64,000 nt of DNA from Actinomycetota bacterium (lineage in GTDB: Bacteria; Actinomycetota; Actinomycetes; Nanopelagicales; Nanopelagicaceae), in the NCBI GenBank assembly GCA_016870975.1, contig VGAE01000004.1, positions 1 to 64,000 on the forward strand, given 5' to 3'. The notes beneath the pieces were generated by a model. It worked only from the letters and a program-made list of their open reading frames with translations. It was not told the origin of the DNA and made no database searches. The position numbers and the translations under genes are program-made. Shown piece after piece: positions 11,747-22,635 of the stretch (positions are counted from its first letter, which is position 1; each line of letters begins with the position of its first letter).

Positions 11747-12295
11747 TTACTTGGCCTCCTTCTTCGCTTTAGGCACTGTTTTTTTAGCGGTAGCTTTCTT
11801 AGCAGTTGCATTCTTAGCTGGAGCCTTCTTCGCCGGCTTCTCTTCAGCTGAAGTTTCAGTTTTTGTTTCAACAATTTCGATTGGCGCCAACTTTGCAAGT
11901 TTGCGTTGGGCTTCTTTTGAAATCGGACGATAGTTCTTATCGTCAGAGAGAGTTACTGAAATTTGCGAAGAACGCTTCAAGATTTCATAGCCGCGACCTT
12001 GTGCGCGTGGGCGATAACGCTTCATGGTGAAGCCCTCATCTACCAACGCTTCAGTTACCCAAAGTTCAGAGGCATCACGGATCGCAGGATTTTTCTGTTT
12101 GGCATTAGCGACCGCAGAATTTAGAAGTGTGTAAACCTCTTGTGAGACCGCCATTTGGCGAGAGAACTTGGCAATACGAATTGCCTCATCAGCTCGCTGA
12201 CCGCGGATCATATTTACAACGCGGCGTGCTTTCTGTGGGGTGACGCGTATATTGCGCAGCTTTGCCTTTGCAATTAAAGGTGTATTACTCGGCAC
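11747..12295 (-). CDS. rplV: 50S ribosomal protein L22 with Lys/Ala-rich C-terminal tail
   Basis: [34 protein letters not shown]; tail [28 protein letters not shown]. Confidence 0.96.
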   Translation of the reverse strand: MPSNTPLIAKAKLRNIRVTPQKARRVVNMIRGQRADEAIRIAKFSRQMAVSQEVYTLLNSAVANAKQKNPAIRDASELWVTEALVDEGFTMKRYRPRAQGRGYEILKRSSQISVTLSDDKNYRPISKEAQRKLAKLAPIEIVETKTETSAEEKPAKKAPAKNATAKKATAKKTVPKAKKEAK

Positions 12296-12572
12296 GGGTC
12301 ACCGTCCGATCTTCTTGTTTGATGTGGCCACGGAAGGTTCGAGTTGGAGCGAACTCGCCAAGTTTGTGACCGATCATCGCCTCTGTTACATAAACCGGAA
12401 CATGCTTACGACCATCGTGTACCGCGATGGTGTGGCCGATCATTGAAGGTGTGATCATTGAGCGACGTGACCAAGTCTTAATTACACTCTTGGTGTTGGC
12501 GCCGTTCTGTTCATCTACCTTCTTTTCGAGGTGATGATCCACGAATGGACCCTTCTTCAAACTACGTGGCAC
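12285..12572 (-). CDS. rpsS: 30S ribosomal protein S19 (likely GTG start at 12572)
   Basis: (V/M)[18 protein letters not shown]; no ATG at the conserved start, GTG present. Confidence 0.94.
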   Translation of the reverse strand: MPRSLKKGPFVDHHLEKKVDEQNGANTKSVIKTWSRRSMITPSMIGHTIAVHDGRKHVPVYVTEAMIGHKLGEFAPTRTFRGHIKQEDRTVTRAE

Positions 12573-12579
12573 GGTGCTC

Positions 12580-13413
12580 CTATCGGCTCTTGTTTGCTGG
12601 ACGACGTCGGACAATTAACTGATCGCTTGACTTCTTCTTACGAGTACGCGCTTCAGGTTTACCCCAAGGTGATACTGGATGGCGACCGCCGGAGGTCTTT
12701 CCTTCACCACCACCATGTGGATGATCTACTGGGTTCATAACAACGCCACGAACAGTTGGACGACGTCCCTTCCAACGGGAGCGACCGGCTTTTCCGGAGC
12801 TGATATTTGATTGTTCTGCGTTACCAACAGTTCCAACTGTGGCGCGGCAACGAACATCAACATTTCTAATTTCGCCAGATGGCATACGAAGTTGTGCGTA
12901 AGGACCATCTTTTGCAACGAGCTGGACTGCTGCACCAGCCGAACGCGCAATACGTGCGCCACCTCCGGGACGAGTTTCAATTGCGTGAATCATGGTTCCG
13001 ACTGGGATATTACGAAGTGGCAAGTTATTGCCTGGCTTGATATCCGCGGATGGACCATTCTCAATCTTAGTTCCTTGAGAGATTCCATCTGGTGCGATGA
13101 TGTAACGCTTCTCACCATCGGCAAAGTGAACTAGCGCAATACGTGCTGAACGATTTGGATCGTATTCGATATGTGCAACGGTTGCTGGAACGCCATCTTT
13201 ATCGTTACGTAGGAAATCAACAACGCGATAGGCGCGCTTATGTCCGCCACCTTGGTGACGAGTTGTGATTCGACCAGCTGCGTTACGTCCACCCTTGGAG
13301 TTTATTGGGCGAATCAAAGATTTCTCAGGGGTGCTACGAGTAAATTCTGAGAAGTCAGCGACAATACGGCCACGCGAACTTGGTGTGACTGGCTTTAATT
13401 TACGAAGTGCCAT
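12580..13413 (-). CDS. rplB: 50S ribosomal protein L2
   Basis: [15 protein letters not shown]...[31 protein letters not shown]. Confidence 0.98.
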   Translation of the reverse strand: MALRKLKPVTPSSRGRIVADFSEFTRSTPEKSLIRPINSKGGRNAAGRITTRHQGGGHKRAYRVVDFLRNDKDGVPATVAHIEYDPNRSARIALVHFADGEKRYIIAPDGISQGTKIENGPSADIKPGNNLPLRNIPVGTMIHAIETRPGGGARIARSAGAAVQLVAKDGPYAQLRMPSGEIRNVDVRCRATVGTVGNAEQSNISSGKAGRSRWKGRRPTVRGVVMNPVDHPHGGGEGKTSGGRHPVSPWGKPEARTRKKKSSDQLIVRRRPANKSR

Positions 13414-13448
13414 TTCTCTCCCTTTCTCCCGGTCTCAATCGATAATGA

Positions 13449-13742
13449 TTAAGAGACTGGGCCTCCAAAAATGTCAATTCGCTGGCCAGGTGCAATCTGG
13501 ACGATTGCGCGCTTGGTGTCGCTACGCTTTCCGGTTCCGAAACGATTTAGCTTTCGCTTTCCTTCGCGGTTCATTGTGTTAACTTTTAAAACACGAACCT
13601 TAAAAATCTTCTCGACTGCAATTTTGATTTCAGTCTTATTTGCGCCCGGCGCAACCAGGAAGGTGTATTTATTCTCATCGAGCATGCCGTAGGACTTTTC
13701 AGAGACCACAGGTGCAATCAGGACTCCACGATGTTCGTTCAT
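13449..13742 (-). CDS. rplW: 50S ribosomal protein L23
   Basis: [42 protein letters not shown]. Confidence 0.96.
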   Translation of the reverse strand: MNEHRGVLIAPVVSEKSYGMLDENKYTFLVAPGANKTEIKIAVEKIFKVRVLKVNTMNREGKRKLNRFGTGKRSDTKRAIVQIAPGQRIDIFGGPVS

Positions 13743-14416
13743 GCGGAGACTCCTAACTCGGACTCACGGCCAACTGCTTTCGTTGAAGTTCCTTTAGCAG
13801 GACCTGCAACAAAATCAGTGAGAGCCTTCTTTGAGAAGATGACATCGTCAGCAACGACTACGTCATAAGCATTTAGTTGATCTTGGCGAATTAGATGAAG
13901 GTAAGCTTCATTGCGAAGTGAAAGCCAGGCGCTCTCTTCGCCATGAGCAAGAACAACTAATAAACGCTCGCGATCTGAGAATTGACGAACCGCTTTTATA
14001 GCGGCCTTGGTCTTTAACTCTCCAGCAATTTCAGAAATAACGTGAATGCGCTCATTGCGTTGGCGATCTGAGAGAACGCCGCGGAGCGCAGCCTTAATCA
14101 TCTTCTTTGGTGTTCGCTCGTCATACTTACGAGGAACTGGACCTTGAGCAACACCACCATGGCGTTGATTTGGTGAACGAGTCGAACCCTGACGAGCACG
14201 ACCAGTTCCCTTCTGCTTGAAAGGTTTCTTACCGCCACCGCTAACCTCGCCGCGATTCTTCGCCTTATGTGTTCCTTGGCGAGCTGCATTTAGTTGTGCA
14301 GTTACGACTTGGTGAATCAACGGGATGTTCACTTGAACATCGAAGATTTCAGCAGGCAGATCGATGGTGCCGGCCTTTGTACCTTTCGCATCTTTGATTT
14401 CAACTATTAATGACAT
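13739..14416 (-). CDS. rplD: 50S ribosomal protein L4
   Basis: [41 protein letters not shown]. Confidence 0.97.
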   Translation of the reverse strand: MSLIVEIKDAKGTKAGTIDLPAEIFDVQVNIPLIHQVVTAQLNAARQGTHKAKNRGEVSGGGKKPFKQKGTGRARQGSTRSPNQRHGGVAQGPVPRKYDERTPKKMIKAALRGVLSDRQRNERIHVISEIAGELKTKAAIKAVRQFSDRERLLVVLAHGEESAWLSLRNEAYLHLIRQDQLNAYDVVVADDVIFSKKALTDFVAGPAKGTSTKAVGRESELGVSA

Positions 14417-15108
14417 TACGCACCCGCCTTCTTCATGACTTCGCTGGCAACGCTCTTTGATGCGGTGCGAATCATTACGCGGGCACCACTAATGCCAGGG
14501 ATTGATCCCTTAACAAGAATTAAATTCTTCTCTACATCAACCGAGTGGATAGTGAGATTCTGCATGGTTACGGTGTCGAGACCCATGCGGCCGCTCATGC
14601 GCTTTCCTTTGAAGACGCGACCTGGTGTCGTACGATTACCAATAGATCCTGAGGTTCGGTGTTTTCTCTCAACACCGTGGCCATCGCCGAAACCGCGGAA
14701 GTTGTGGCGCTTCATAACACCAGCAGTTCCTTTACCAATTGAGGTTCCTTGCGCATCGATAACTTCACCGGCTGCGAATAAATCTGCTTTTACTTCCTGT
14801 CCGACTGTGTAATTTGCGGCAGCAGCGGTACGAATCTCGCCAACATAGCGACGAGGTGTTACGCCGGCTTTTGCGAATTGACCAACAAGTGGCTTACTTA
14901 CTTTCTTTGGATCGATAGCGCTGAAAGCAAGTTGAACTGCTTCATAGCCATCTTTCTCAAGAGTGCGCACTTGGGTAACAACGCATGGACCTGCTTGCAC
15001 AACGGTTACAGGGACAACTCTGTTGTCCTCATCGAAGACCTGAGTCATACCGAGCTTGACGCCAAGGATTCCCTTGATGGCGCCGCCCTTTGATTGTGTA
15101 GTAGTCAT
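14416..15108 (-). CDS. rplC: 50S ribosomal protein L3
   Basis: [35 protein letters not shown]. Confidence 0.97.
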   Translation of the reverse strand: MTTTQSKGGAIKGILGVKLGMTQVFDEDNRVVPVTVVQAGPCVVTQVRTLEKDGYEAVQLAFSAIDPKKVSKPLVGQFAKAGVTPRRYVGEIRTAAAANYTVGQEVKADLFAAGEVIDAQGTSIGKGTAGVMKRHNFRGFGDGHGVERKHRTSGSIGNRTTPGRVFKGKRMSGRMGLDTVTMQNLTIHSVDVEKNLILVKGSIPGISGARVMIRTASKSVASEVMKKAGA

Positions 15109-15119
15109 CTCAGATCCCT

Positions 15120-15428
15120 TTAGAGCTTGATCTCGATATCGACGCCGGCAGGAAGATCGAGGCGCATCAAAGAGTCCACAGTCTTAGGAGTTGGATCGAT
15201 TATGTCGATCAAACGTTTGTGAGTGCGCATCTCGAAATGTTCGCGGCTGTCCTTATATTTATGAGGAGAGCGAATGACACAATAAGTGTTCTTCTCAGTA
15301 GGCAGCGGAACTGGGCCCGCGACCGTTGCACCTGTGCGCTCGACTGTTTCGACAATCTTCTTCGCCGAGGTGTCGATCACCTCATGGTCATAGGCCTTAA
15401 GCCTTATGCGGATCTTCTGTCCCGCCAT
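15120..15428 (-). CDS. rpsJ: 30S ribosomal protein S10
   Basis: [46 protein letters not shown]. Confidence 0.98.
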   Translation of the reverse strand: MAGQKIRIRLKAYDHEVIDTSAKKIVETVERTGATVAGPVPLPTEKNTYCVIRSPHKYKDSREHFEMRTHKRLIDIIDPTPKTVDSLMRLDLPAGVDIEIKL

Positions 15429-15480
15429 TTTATTCCTCTCGTTCCTTAAAACTTCTTATTAAGTTTTATCTGAATTTTTA

Positions 15481-15512
15481 TTGAGTGGAGCAAGTTTCCC
15501 CGCTCCACTCAA
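15481..15512 (-). terminator. Stem-loop downstream of tuf (11-12 bp perfect stem, no U-tract)
   Basis: ttgagtggagc / gctccactcaa inverted repeat with 10-nt loop immediately 3' of tuf. Confidence 0.55.
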
Positions 15513-15522
15513 TTCAATTTCT

Positions 15523-16716
15523 TTACTTCTTGATCTTGGTTACGCGACCTGCACCAACGGTGCGGCCACCTTCACGGATAGCGAAACGAAGACCTTCTTC
15601 CATAGCAACTGGTTGGATCAACGTGACAGCCATTGAGGTGTTGTCGCCAGGCATAACCATTTCAGTTCCGGATGGAAGTGTTACAACACCGGTCACGTCA
15701 GTTGTACGGAAGTAGAACTGTGGACGGTAGTTGTTAAAGAATGGAGTGTGACGTCCGCCTTCATCCTTTGAAAGGATGTAAGCAGATGCATCGAACTCAG
15801 TGTGAGGTGTAACAGACCCTGGCTTGCAGACGACCTGGCCACGCTCAACATCTTCGCGTTTTAGACCGCGGAGAAGTAGACCGACGTTCTCACCAGCTTG
15901 TCCCTCATCAAGAAGCTTGCGGAACATTTCAACGCCAGTAATAACTGTCTTCTGTGAATCTGGACGGATACCAACGATTTCAACTTCTTCGTTGACCTTG
16001 ACGATACCGCGCTCGATACGACCAGTAACAACTGTTCCACGACCAGTGATCGTGAAGACATCTTCAACAGGCATCAAGAATGGCTTATCAACTTCACGAG
16101 TTGGCTGTGGAATAAAGGTATCTACAGCATTCATGAGTTCAATAATCTTCTCGGCCCAAGCTGCATCTCCTTCGAGAGCCTTAAGAGCTGAGATACGGAC
16201 GATTGGTGTCTCCTTACCAGGGAATTCATACTTATTAAGTAGGTCGCGAACTTCTTCCTCAACTAAAGCAAGAATTTCTTCATCATCGACCATGTCAGAT
16301 TTATTTAGCGCTACGACGATTGAAGGAACGCCAACCTGACGTGCAAGGAGAACGTGCTCCTTGGTCTGCGGCATTGGGCCGTCGGTTGCAGCTACAACAA
16401 GGATCGCGCCATCCATCTGGGCGGCACCGGTGATCATGTTCTTGATGTAGTCAGCGTGACCTGGGCAGTCAACATGTGCGTAGTGACGCTTCTCTGTCTG
16501 GTATTCGATATGTGCGATTGAGATGGTGATACCACGCGCCTTCTCTTCGGGCGCCTTATCAATCTGATCGAATGGGGTAAATGGATTTACATCCGGATAC
16601 TTGTCGTGAAGCACCTTGGAAATCGCAGCAGTAAGAGTGGTCTTACCGTGGTCGATGTGACCAATGGTGCCGATGTTTGCGTGCGGCTTTGTCCGCTCGA
16701 ACTTTGCCTTTGCCAC
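15523..16716 (-). CDS. tuf: Elongation factor Tu
   Basis: [32 protein letters not shown]. Confidence 0.99.
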   Translation of the reverse strand: MAKAKFERTKPHANIGTIGHIDHGKTTLTAAISKVLHDKYPDVNPFTPFDQIDKAPEEKARGITISIAHIEYQTEKRHYAHVDCPGHADYIKNMITGAAQMDGAILVVAATDGPMPQTKEHVLLARQVGVPSIVVALNKSDMVDDEEILALVEEEVRDLLNKYEFPGKETPIVRISALKALEGDAAWAEKIIELMNAVDTFIPQPTREVDKPFLMPVEDVFTITGRGTVVTGRIERGIVKVNEEVEIVGIRPDSQKTVITGVEMFRKLLDEGQAGENVGLLLRGLKREDVERGQVVCKPGSVTPHTEFDASAYILSKDEGGRHTPFFNNYRPQFYFRTTDVTGVVTLPSGTEMVMPGDNTSMAVTLIQPVAMEEGLRFAIREGGRTVGAGRVTKIKK

Positions 16717-16759
16717 TGTGGTTACTCCTTTTTTCTTTCTTTATCTTTTGCTTGGGTTA

Positions 16760-18874
16760 CTACTCGCCGCGAATCTTCGCGATGATTTCTTTCGAAACCG
16801 CCGCAGGAACTTCTGCGTAGGAATCGAATTGCATGCTGTAACTCGCCCGACCCTGAGTTCTGCTTCGAAGATCTCCGACATAGCCGAACATCTCTGATAG
16901 CGGAACAAGAGCCCTGACAATGCGAGCACCGGCTCGCTCATCCATGGCCTGAATTTGGCCACGACGGCTATTTAGATCGCCGATGACGTCGCCCATGAAA
17001 TCTTCAGGGGTAGTGACTTCAACGGACATCATTGGCTCGAGGAGAACTGGACCAGCAAGTCTTGCGGCTTCCTTGAACGCCGCAATTCCAGCAATCTTGA
17101 AGGCCAACTCCGATGAGTCAACATCGTGGTACGCGCCATCAAGAAGACTTACACGTACATCTGTTAGCGGATAACCAGCGAGTGGTCCGCTTGCCATTGC
17201 TTCTTGGCAACCATCATCAACTGATGGGATGTACTCCTTCGGGATACGTCCGCCGGTAATTTTGTTGACGAACTCGTATCCACATTCGACTGCACCAACT
17301 GGAAGTGGCTCGAGTGCAATCTGAACTTTTGCGAACTGTCCAGAACCACCGGTCTGCTTCTTATGTGTGTAGTCATAACGATCAACTGGCTTGCGAAGTG
17401 TTTCGCGATAAGCAACTTGTGGCTTACCAACATTTGCTTCGACTTTAAATTCGCGCTTCATACGATCTACCAAAATTTCAAGATGGAGCTCGCCCATACC
17501 GCCGATGATTGTCTGGCCGGTTTCTTCATCAGTTCTAACGTGGAAAGTTGGATCTTCTTCAGCAAGACGTTGGATCGCAACACCGAGCTTCTCTTGATCG
17601 CCCTTGGTCTTTGGCTCAATCGCAACGTGGATAACTGGATCTGGGAAATCCATTGATTCAAGGATTACTGGATTATCGATATCGCAGAGAGTGTCACCAG
17701 TTGTGGTGTCCTTAAGACCCATAACGGCGATGATGTCTCCGGCTGAAGCTTGTGGGATTTCTTCACGCTTATTTGCGTGCATTCGATAAATCTTGCCAAT
17801 TCTCTCTTTACGATCTTTTGTTGAATTCAAAACGCCAGTTCCTGCTTCTAATACGCCCGAATAAATTCGAACGAAGGTCAACTTTCCAAGATGTGGATCA
17901 CTCATGATTTTGAAGGCAAGTGATGAATAAGGTTCAGATGCATCTGGCTTGCGAGCAATTTCGACCTCTTTATTACCCATCTTGGTTCCGACGATTGCGT
18001 CGACATCAAGAGGTGATGGAAGGTAACGAGTTACTGCATCGAGCATTGGTTGGACACCTTTGTTCTTAAATGCAGAACCGGTTAAAACTGGAGTGAGTTT
18101 GTAAGCCAGTGTTGCGCGGCGGATACCGACGCTAATTTCATCTTCGCTCAACTCTTCGCCGCCAAGATATTTCTCCATGACTGCGTCATCGCACTCGGCG
18201 AGCGTTTCAATCATTGCGTGGCGGGCTTCGTCGCACTTCGTCTTTAGATCGGCTGGGATCTCTTCGACAACGTAATCTTCACCCTTCTGGGTTTCTCCGC
18301 GCCAAGTAAGAGCCTTCATCGAGATTAAATCAACGACGCCGATGAAATCAGCTTCAGCTCCAATTGGTACTTGAAGAACCAGCGCCTTCGCGCCAAGTCG
18401 TGAACCAATCATTTCAACGCAGCGATCGAAACTAGCGCCAGTTCTATCTAATTTATTTACAAAGCAGATACGTGGCACGTTATATTTATCAGCTTGGCGC
18501 CAGACAGTTTCTGATTGTGGTTCAACACCAGCGACGCCATCGAAAACCGTTACTGCGCCATCGAGAACTCGGAGCGAACGCTCAACTTCAACAGTGAAGT
18601 CAACGTGGCCCGGGGTATCGATGATGTTAATTGTGTGGTTCTTCCACTGGCAGGTAGTTGCCGCAGAAGTAATAGTGATACCGCGCTCTTGTTCCTGTTC
18701 CATCCAGTCCATCGTGGCTGCGCCTTCGTGGACTTCACCGATCTTGTAGTTGATACCGGTGTAGAAAAGGATGCGCTCGGTAGTTGTTGTTTTACCGGCG
18801 TCAATGTGAGCCATGATGCCGATATTGCGCACTTTAGCTAGATCAAGAGCAGTCGCGGTTGTCATCATCACCAC
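16760..18874 (-). CDS. fusA: Elongation factor G
   Basis: [57 protein letters not shown]. Confidence 0.99.
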   Translation of the reverse strand: MVMMTTATALDLAKVRNIGIMAHIDAGKTTTTERILFYTGINYKIGEVHEGAATMDWMEQEQERGITITSAATTCQWKNHTINIIDTPGHVDFTVEVERSLRVLDGAVTVFDGVAGVEPQSETVWRQADKYNVPRICFVNKLDRTGASFDRCVEMIGSRLGAKALVLQVPIGAEADFIGVVDLISMKALTWRGETQKGEDYVVEEIPADLKTKCDEARHAMIETLAECDDAVMEKYLGGEELSEDEISVGIRRATLAYKLTPVLTGSAFKNKGVQPMLDAVTRYLPSPLDVDAIVGTKMGNKEVEIARKPDASEPYSSLAFKIMSDPHLGKLTFVRIYSGVLEAGTGVLNSTKDRKERIGKIYRMHANKREEIPQASAGDIIAVMGLKDTTTGDTLCDIDNPVILESMDFPDPVIHVAIEPKTKGDQEKLGVAIQRLAEEDPTFHVRTDEETGQTIIGGMGELHLEILVDRMKREFKVEANVGKPQVAYRETLRKPVDRYDYTHKKQTGGSGQFAKVQIALEPLPVGAVECGYEFVNKITGGRIPKEYIPSVDDGCQEAMASGPLAGYPLTDVRVSLLDGAYHDVDSSELAFKIAGIAAFKEAARLAGPVLLEPMMSVEVTTPEDFMGDVIGDLNSRRGQIQAMDERAGARIVRALVPLSEMFGYVGDLRSRTQGRASYSMQFDSYAEVPAAVSKEIIAKIRGE

Positions 18875-19338
18875 CTGTAATGAGCAAACGCCTTGTTTGC
18901 TTCAGCCATCTTATGAGTGTCTTCGCGCTTCTTAACTGCCGCGCCTAATCCGTTTGAGGCATCAATCATTTCGTTAGCGAGACGTTCTGCCATCGACTTT
19001 TCACGGCGAAGGCTTGCGTTATCTACCAACCAACGAAGGCCAAGAGTTGTGGAACGCGCTGCTTTAACTTCAACAGGTACTTGATAGGTAGCGCCACCGA
19101 CTCGACGTGATCGAACTTCAACAGCTGGTTTCACATTATCAAGCGCGCGCTTTAATGTAATTACTGGATCAACTTCGGTCTTTCCACGGCAATTCTCAAG
19201 TGCGTCATAAACAATGCGCTCTGCAGTAGAACGCTTACCGTGAGATAAAACTTTATTAATTAACGCTGTAACAACTGGTGAGTTATAGACCGGATCTGCG
19301 ATGACCGGTGATTTCGGGGCGGGGCCTTTACGTGGCAT
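18868..19338 (-). CDS. rpsG: 30S ribosomal protein S7
   Basis: [37 protein letters not shown]. Confidence 0.98.
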   Translation of the reverse strand: MPRKGPAPKSPVIADPVYNSPVVTALINKVLSHGKRSTAERIVYDALENCRGKTEVDPVITLKRALDNVKPAVEVRSRRVGGATYQVPVEVKAARSTTLGLRWLVDNASLRREKSMAERLANEMIDASNGLGAAVKKREDTHKMAEANKAFAHYRW

Positions 19339-19712
19339 TACTTCTTCTCCTTCTTTGCTCCGTAGCGTGATCGCGCTTGCTTGCGATCTTTTACGCCTTG
19401 GGTGTCGAGGGAGCCGCGAACAATTTTGTAACGAACGCCAGGTAGATCTTTAACACGACCACCACGAACTAAAACAATTGAGTGCTCTTGAAGATTGTGA
19501 CCTTCGCCAGGAATGTATGCAGTAACTTCCATGCCGCTGGTGAGACGAACACGTGCAACTTTACGAAGCGCAGAGTTCGGCTTCTTAGGAGTAGTTGTGT
19601 AAACGCGTGTGCAAACACCACGACGTTGTGGACTACCTTTTAAGGCTGGCGTTGTTGTCTTATCTGACTTATCAACGCGACCCTTACGGACCAACTGCTG
19701 AATTGTTGGCAT
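19338..19712 (-). CDS. rpsL: 30S ribosomal protein S12 (start refined to MPTIQQ)
   Basis: [55 protein letters not shown]. Confidence 0.97.
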   Translation of the reverse strand: MPTIQQLVRKGRVDKSDKTTTPALKGSPQRRGVCTRVYTTTPKKPNSALRKVARVRLTSGMEVTAYIPGEGHNLQEHSIVLVRGGRVKDLPGVRYKIVRGSLDTQGVKDRKQARSRYGAKKEKK

Positions 19713-19782
19713 CGTTCTCCATCTCAATAAGCTCCGACCCACGCGGTCGGGTGTGTCGCCCCTTTGGACACAGGGGCGCGAG

Positions 19783-19810
19783 GTTATAGGAATCCCCGCG
19801 TGACGGTCAA
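19783..19810 (-). promoter_or_regulatory. Predicted sigma70-like promoter for the rpsL-rpsG-fusA-tuf operon
   Basis: Minus strand TTGACC - 16 nt - TATAAC, about 70 nt upstream of the rpsL start. Confidence 0.6.
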
Positions 19811-19883
19811 AACGGGTAAGTCAGCCAAACACGCCGTTTTTTAAGGGTCAACACGCCGGGAAAAAAGGGATTAGCCTTTACTT

Positions 19884-20216
19884 ATGGCTAACAAAGTAAA
19901 GGCTAAGCGAGTTACTAAAAAATCCACAACCACCACTCAACGGCGCGGCCGCGCTACTTCATCTCGGATAAGTTCCAAAAATCAGATAACCATCCCAGTC
20001 GAGGTACTTCGCGAGGTGAATTTGAAGCCGGGAGATCAAATTGAGTTCATGATTGATAAAGAGGAGCGGATAGTTCTTGCACCATCTTCCGAAAAAGAAT
20101 GGAAAAAGGCGCTCCGCAAACTGGCGGGTTCAATGCCCGGCCTTCACGAAAGTTTTGACTATAAAAAGGAGAGACAAGAGTGGGACAGAAAAGCCACGCA
20201 GATACCTCGTGGATAA
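19884..20216 (+). CDS. AbrB/SpoVT (MazE-like) family antitoxin with Lys/Arg/Thr-rich N-terminal extension
   Basis: RISSKNQITIPVEVLREVNLKPGDQIEFMIDKEERIVL swapped-hairpin motif; 37-bp overlap with PIN gene. Confidence 0.85.
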   Translation: MANKVKAKRVTKKSTTTTQRRGRATSSRISSKNQITIPVEVLREVNLKPGDQIEFMIDKEERIVLAPSSEKEWKKALRKLAGSMPGLHESFDYKKERQEWDRKATQIPRG

Positions 20217-20551
20217 TCGCCCTCTTCGATCCGGAAGATTCACATCACGGAAAGGCGCTTCGAGAATTCGAAGAATTAGCCTCACCCCCTTCAATCTCCG
20301 CGTTCGCTTTTGCTGAGTTACTTGTTAGCTTTTATAACGCTGATCTTCCCACTTCCACTAAGGAGTTACGGGCAGCTTTCCCTTCAGTCATCCCATTAGA
20401 TGCTGAATACGTCATCTTGGGAGCCGAAATAAGAAGCGAAAACAAGATAGCCTTATCAGATTCGTTAATCATCGCGACAGCGCTCCTAGAGAAGTCAGAT
20501 CTACTGACTTTTGATAAGAGTATGAAGGCGGTTTATGAACGTATTAAGTAG
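20180..20551 (+). CDS. PIN-domain (VapC-like) toxin, GTG start
   Basis: ADTSWIIALFDPEDSHHGKA...AFAFAELLVSF...ALSDSLIIATALLEKSDLLTFDKSM: PIN acidic residues. Confidence 0.87.
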   Translation: MGQKSHADTSWIIALFDPEDSHHGKALREFEELASPPSISAFAFAELLVSFYNADLPTSTKELRAAFPSVIPLDAEYVILGAEIRSENKIALSDSLIIATALLEKSDLLTFDKSMKAVYERIK

Positions 20552-21173
20552 ACCAAAGCTTCGTGGTGTTATTCATTTAATAATGTCACCGCTAGCTCTG
20601 GTTGCAGGCCTTACTCTCATCACAATTACTTCTGAACTTCGTGGTCGCATCACACTGACGATTTTTACCTTAACCGCCGTTTCATTATTTACCTGTAGCG
20701 CGATTTATCATCGAGTGCCTTGGAGCCCCGCTGCAAAAGCAATATGGCGCCGCATTGATCACGCAAATATTCCGCTATTGATAGCGGGTACTTACACCCC
20801 ATTTTCGATTTATCTATTGCAGAAAGAGAAAGCGGTGCTTCTTCTTTCAATTGTCTGGGCCGGCGCGCTTTTATCTGGGATTTTTCGCGTCTTCTGGCTA
20901 ACCGCTCCGCGTTGGTTATATGTACCTATCTACCTCGGCCTCGGCTGGGCCGCCTTCTTCTATTTTCCTGATTTTTATCGCAGCGGCGGGCTCTTGGTAT
21001 TTATTTTAATTGCTTTAGGTGGGGTGCTCTATTCGGCAGGCGCAATTATCTATGCGATAAAGCGACCTAATTTCTCGATTAATTGGTTTGGCTTTCATGA
21101 GCTATTTCATGCGGTGACTGCTGCGGCCTTCGTTTCGCATTTCATTGCTGCCGTTGTTGTTATCCTTCGCTAA
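20535..21173 (+). CDS. Hemolysin III / PAQR family membrane protein
   Basis: GVIHLIMSPLALVAG, FTCSAIYHRVPWSPAAKAIWRRIDHANIPLLIAGTYTPF, FHELFHAVTAAAFVSHF. Confidence 0.9.
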   Translation: MNVLSRPKLRGVIHLIMSPLALVAGLTLITITSELRGRITLTIFTLTAVSLFTCSAIYHRVPWSPAAKAIWRRIDHANIPLLIAGTYTPFSIYLLQKEKAVLLLSIVWAGALLSGIFRVFWLTAPRWLYVPIYLGLGWAAFFYFPDFYRSGGLLVFILIALGGVLYSAGAIIYAIKRPNFSINWFGFHELFHAVTAAAFVSHFIAAVVVILR

Positions 21174-21175
21174 CT

Positions 21176-21877
21176 ATGAGCGTACATATTGGTGCCGTAA
21201 AAGGCGATATCGCAGAACGAATTCTTCTCCCAGGTGATCCGCTCCGCGCTAAATGGGTTGCTGAGAATTACTTTGAGAATGCAAAACAATATAACTCGGT
21301 AAGAAATATGTTTGGTTACACTGGTACCTATAAAGGTGAACGCGTCTCAGTCCAAGGCACTGGCATGGGCCTTCCATCTGCCTCAATTTATGTAACTGAA
21401 CTTTTTAATGATTTCGATGTTCAAGTTGCGATTCGAATTGGAACCGCCGGTGGCATCCAAGATAGAACAAAGGTCGGCGATTTAATTCTTGCAATGACCG
21501 CTTCGACTGATTCCAATATCAACCGCAGATTTACCAATGGTCTAGATTTCGCGCCACACTGTGACTTCCATCTTTTGCAAGCAGCCTATGAAGCCTGTAA
21601 GAAATTTGAACGAGTTCATGTCGGTGGCGTCTCATCAATGGACTTCTTCTATGACGAAACTGATTCTGCTAAGAAATTACAACAACATGGTGTACTTGCC
21701 CTTGAGATGGAAGCTAATCAGCTCTACTCAATTGCGGCGCGAAAAAATCGCCGCGCGCTTGCCATTATGACTATCTCAGATCACGTCTTTACCCATGAAG
21801 CAATGGACTCCGAAGCGCGTGAGCGAACATTGAACGATATGGTTGAAGTTGGCCTACAAGCGTTAATCCGCGGTTAA
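21176..21877 (+). CDS. deoD: Purine-nucleoside phosphorylase, DeoD type
   Basis: MSVHIGAVKGDIAERILLPGDPLRAKWVAENYFE...RIGTAGGIQ. Confidence 0.95.
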   Translation: MSVHIGAVKGDIAERILLPGDPLRAKWVAENYFENAKQYNSVRNMFGYTGTYKGERVSVQGTGMGLPSASIYVTELFNDFDVQVAIRIGTAGGIQDRTKVGDLILAMTASTDSNINRRFTNGLDFAPHCDFHLLQAAYEACKKFERVHVGGVSSMDFFYDETDSAKKLQQHGVLALEMEANQLYSIAARKNRRALAIMTISDHVFTHEAMDSEARERTLNDMVEVGLQALIRG

Positions 21878-22635
21878 GGCATCACCAATCCGCCATCAAC
21901 TGGCACGGTAATTCCGGTTATATAACTAGCAGCATCACTAACTAACCAGACCGAAGTAGTGGCTAACTCTTCTGGATCACCGAGTCGACCTAGCGGTGTT
22001 ACTTTTTTAATGAATTCAATGGATTCTGGCGGAAGCGAATCGCCCATCTCAGAAGGAAAGAGCCCCGGAGCAAGCGCATTAACGCGAATCTTCTTTCGCG
22101 AGCTCCATTGGGTAGCCAAATCTTTAGTTAAACCAATTAGCCCCGCTTTGCTTGAAACATAAGCCGCTTGCGGCAGGCCCTGGGGCTTTATTCCCAAGAT
22201 GCTCGCCACATTAACTATGGCGCCACCTTCAGTATTAGCTCTAGCAAATGCTTGCGCCATCCAAAATGAACCAAGGAGATTAGTTTCGATTACCTCACGA
22301 AATTGATCTGGAGATTCTTTGACCGCAGGGATTGCGCTGGCGATTCCAGCGTTATTAATCAAAATATCGACATGCCCAAACTTTTCAACTGCAAATGCAA
22401 TTAACGCATCACAATCTTCTGGTTTGGTGACATCGGTTTTCTTTGCAAAATACTTACGGCCGGCAGCTTCTACAAGCTTGCCGGTCGTAGTTAATCTCTC
22501 TTCTCTACGTGCGCCGAGAATTAAATCAGCGCCCGCTTCAGCTAATGCCTTCGCAAATGCAACTCCTAAACCGGAAGATGCTCCGGTTACGACCGCTACC
22601 TTGCCATCAAGGCGGAAGCGATCAAGGACAGTCAT
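21874..22635 (-). CDS. SDR family oxidoreductase (FabG / gluconate 5-dehydrogenase-like)
   Basis: VAVVTGASSGLGVAFAKALAEAGAD, NNAG, YVSSKAGLIGLTKDLA. Confidence 0.9.
   Translation of the reverse strand: MTVLDRFRLDGKVAVVTGASSGLGVAFAKALAEAGADLILGARREERLTTTGKLVEAAGRKYFAKKTDVTKPEDCDALIAFAVEKFGHVDILINNAGIASAIPAVKESPDQFREVIETNLLGSFWMAQAFARANTEGGAIVNVASILGIKPQGLPQAAYVSSKAGLIGLTKDLATQWSSRKKIRVNALAPGLFPSEMGDSLPPESIEFIKKVTPLGRLGDPEELATTSVWLVSDAASYITGITVPVDGGLVMP

Noticed and set aside
15824-16339. 171-aa plus-strand ORF opposite tuf
   Set aside because: Antisense shadow of EF-Tu; Arg/Ser/Thr-rich low-complexity translation.
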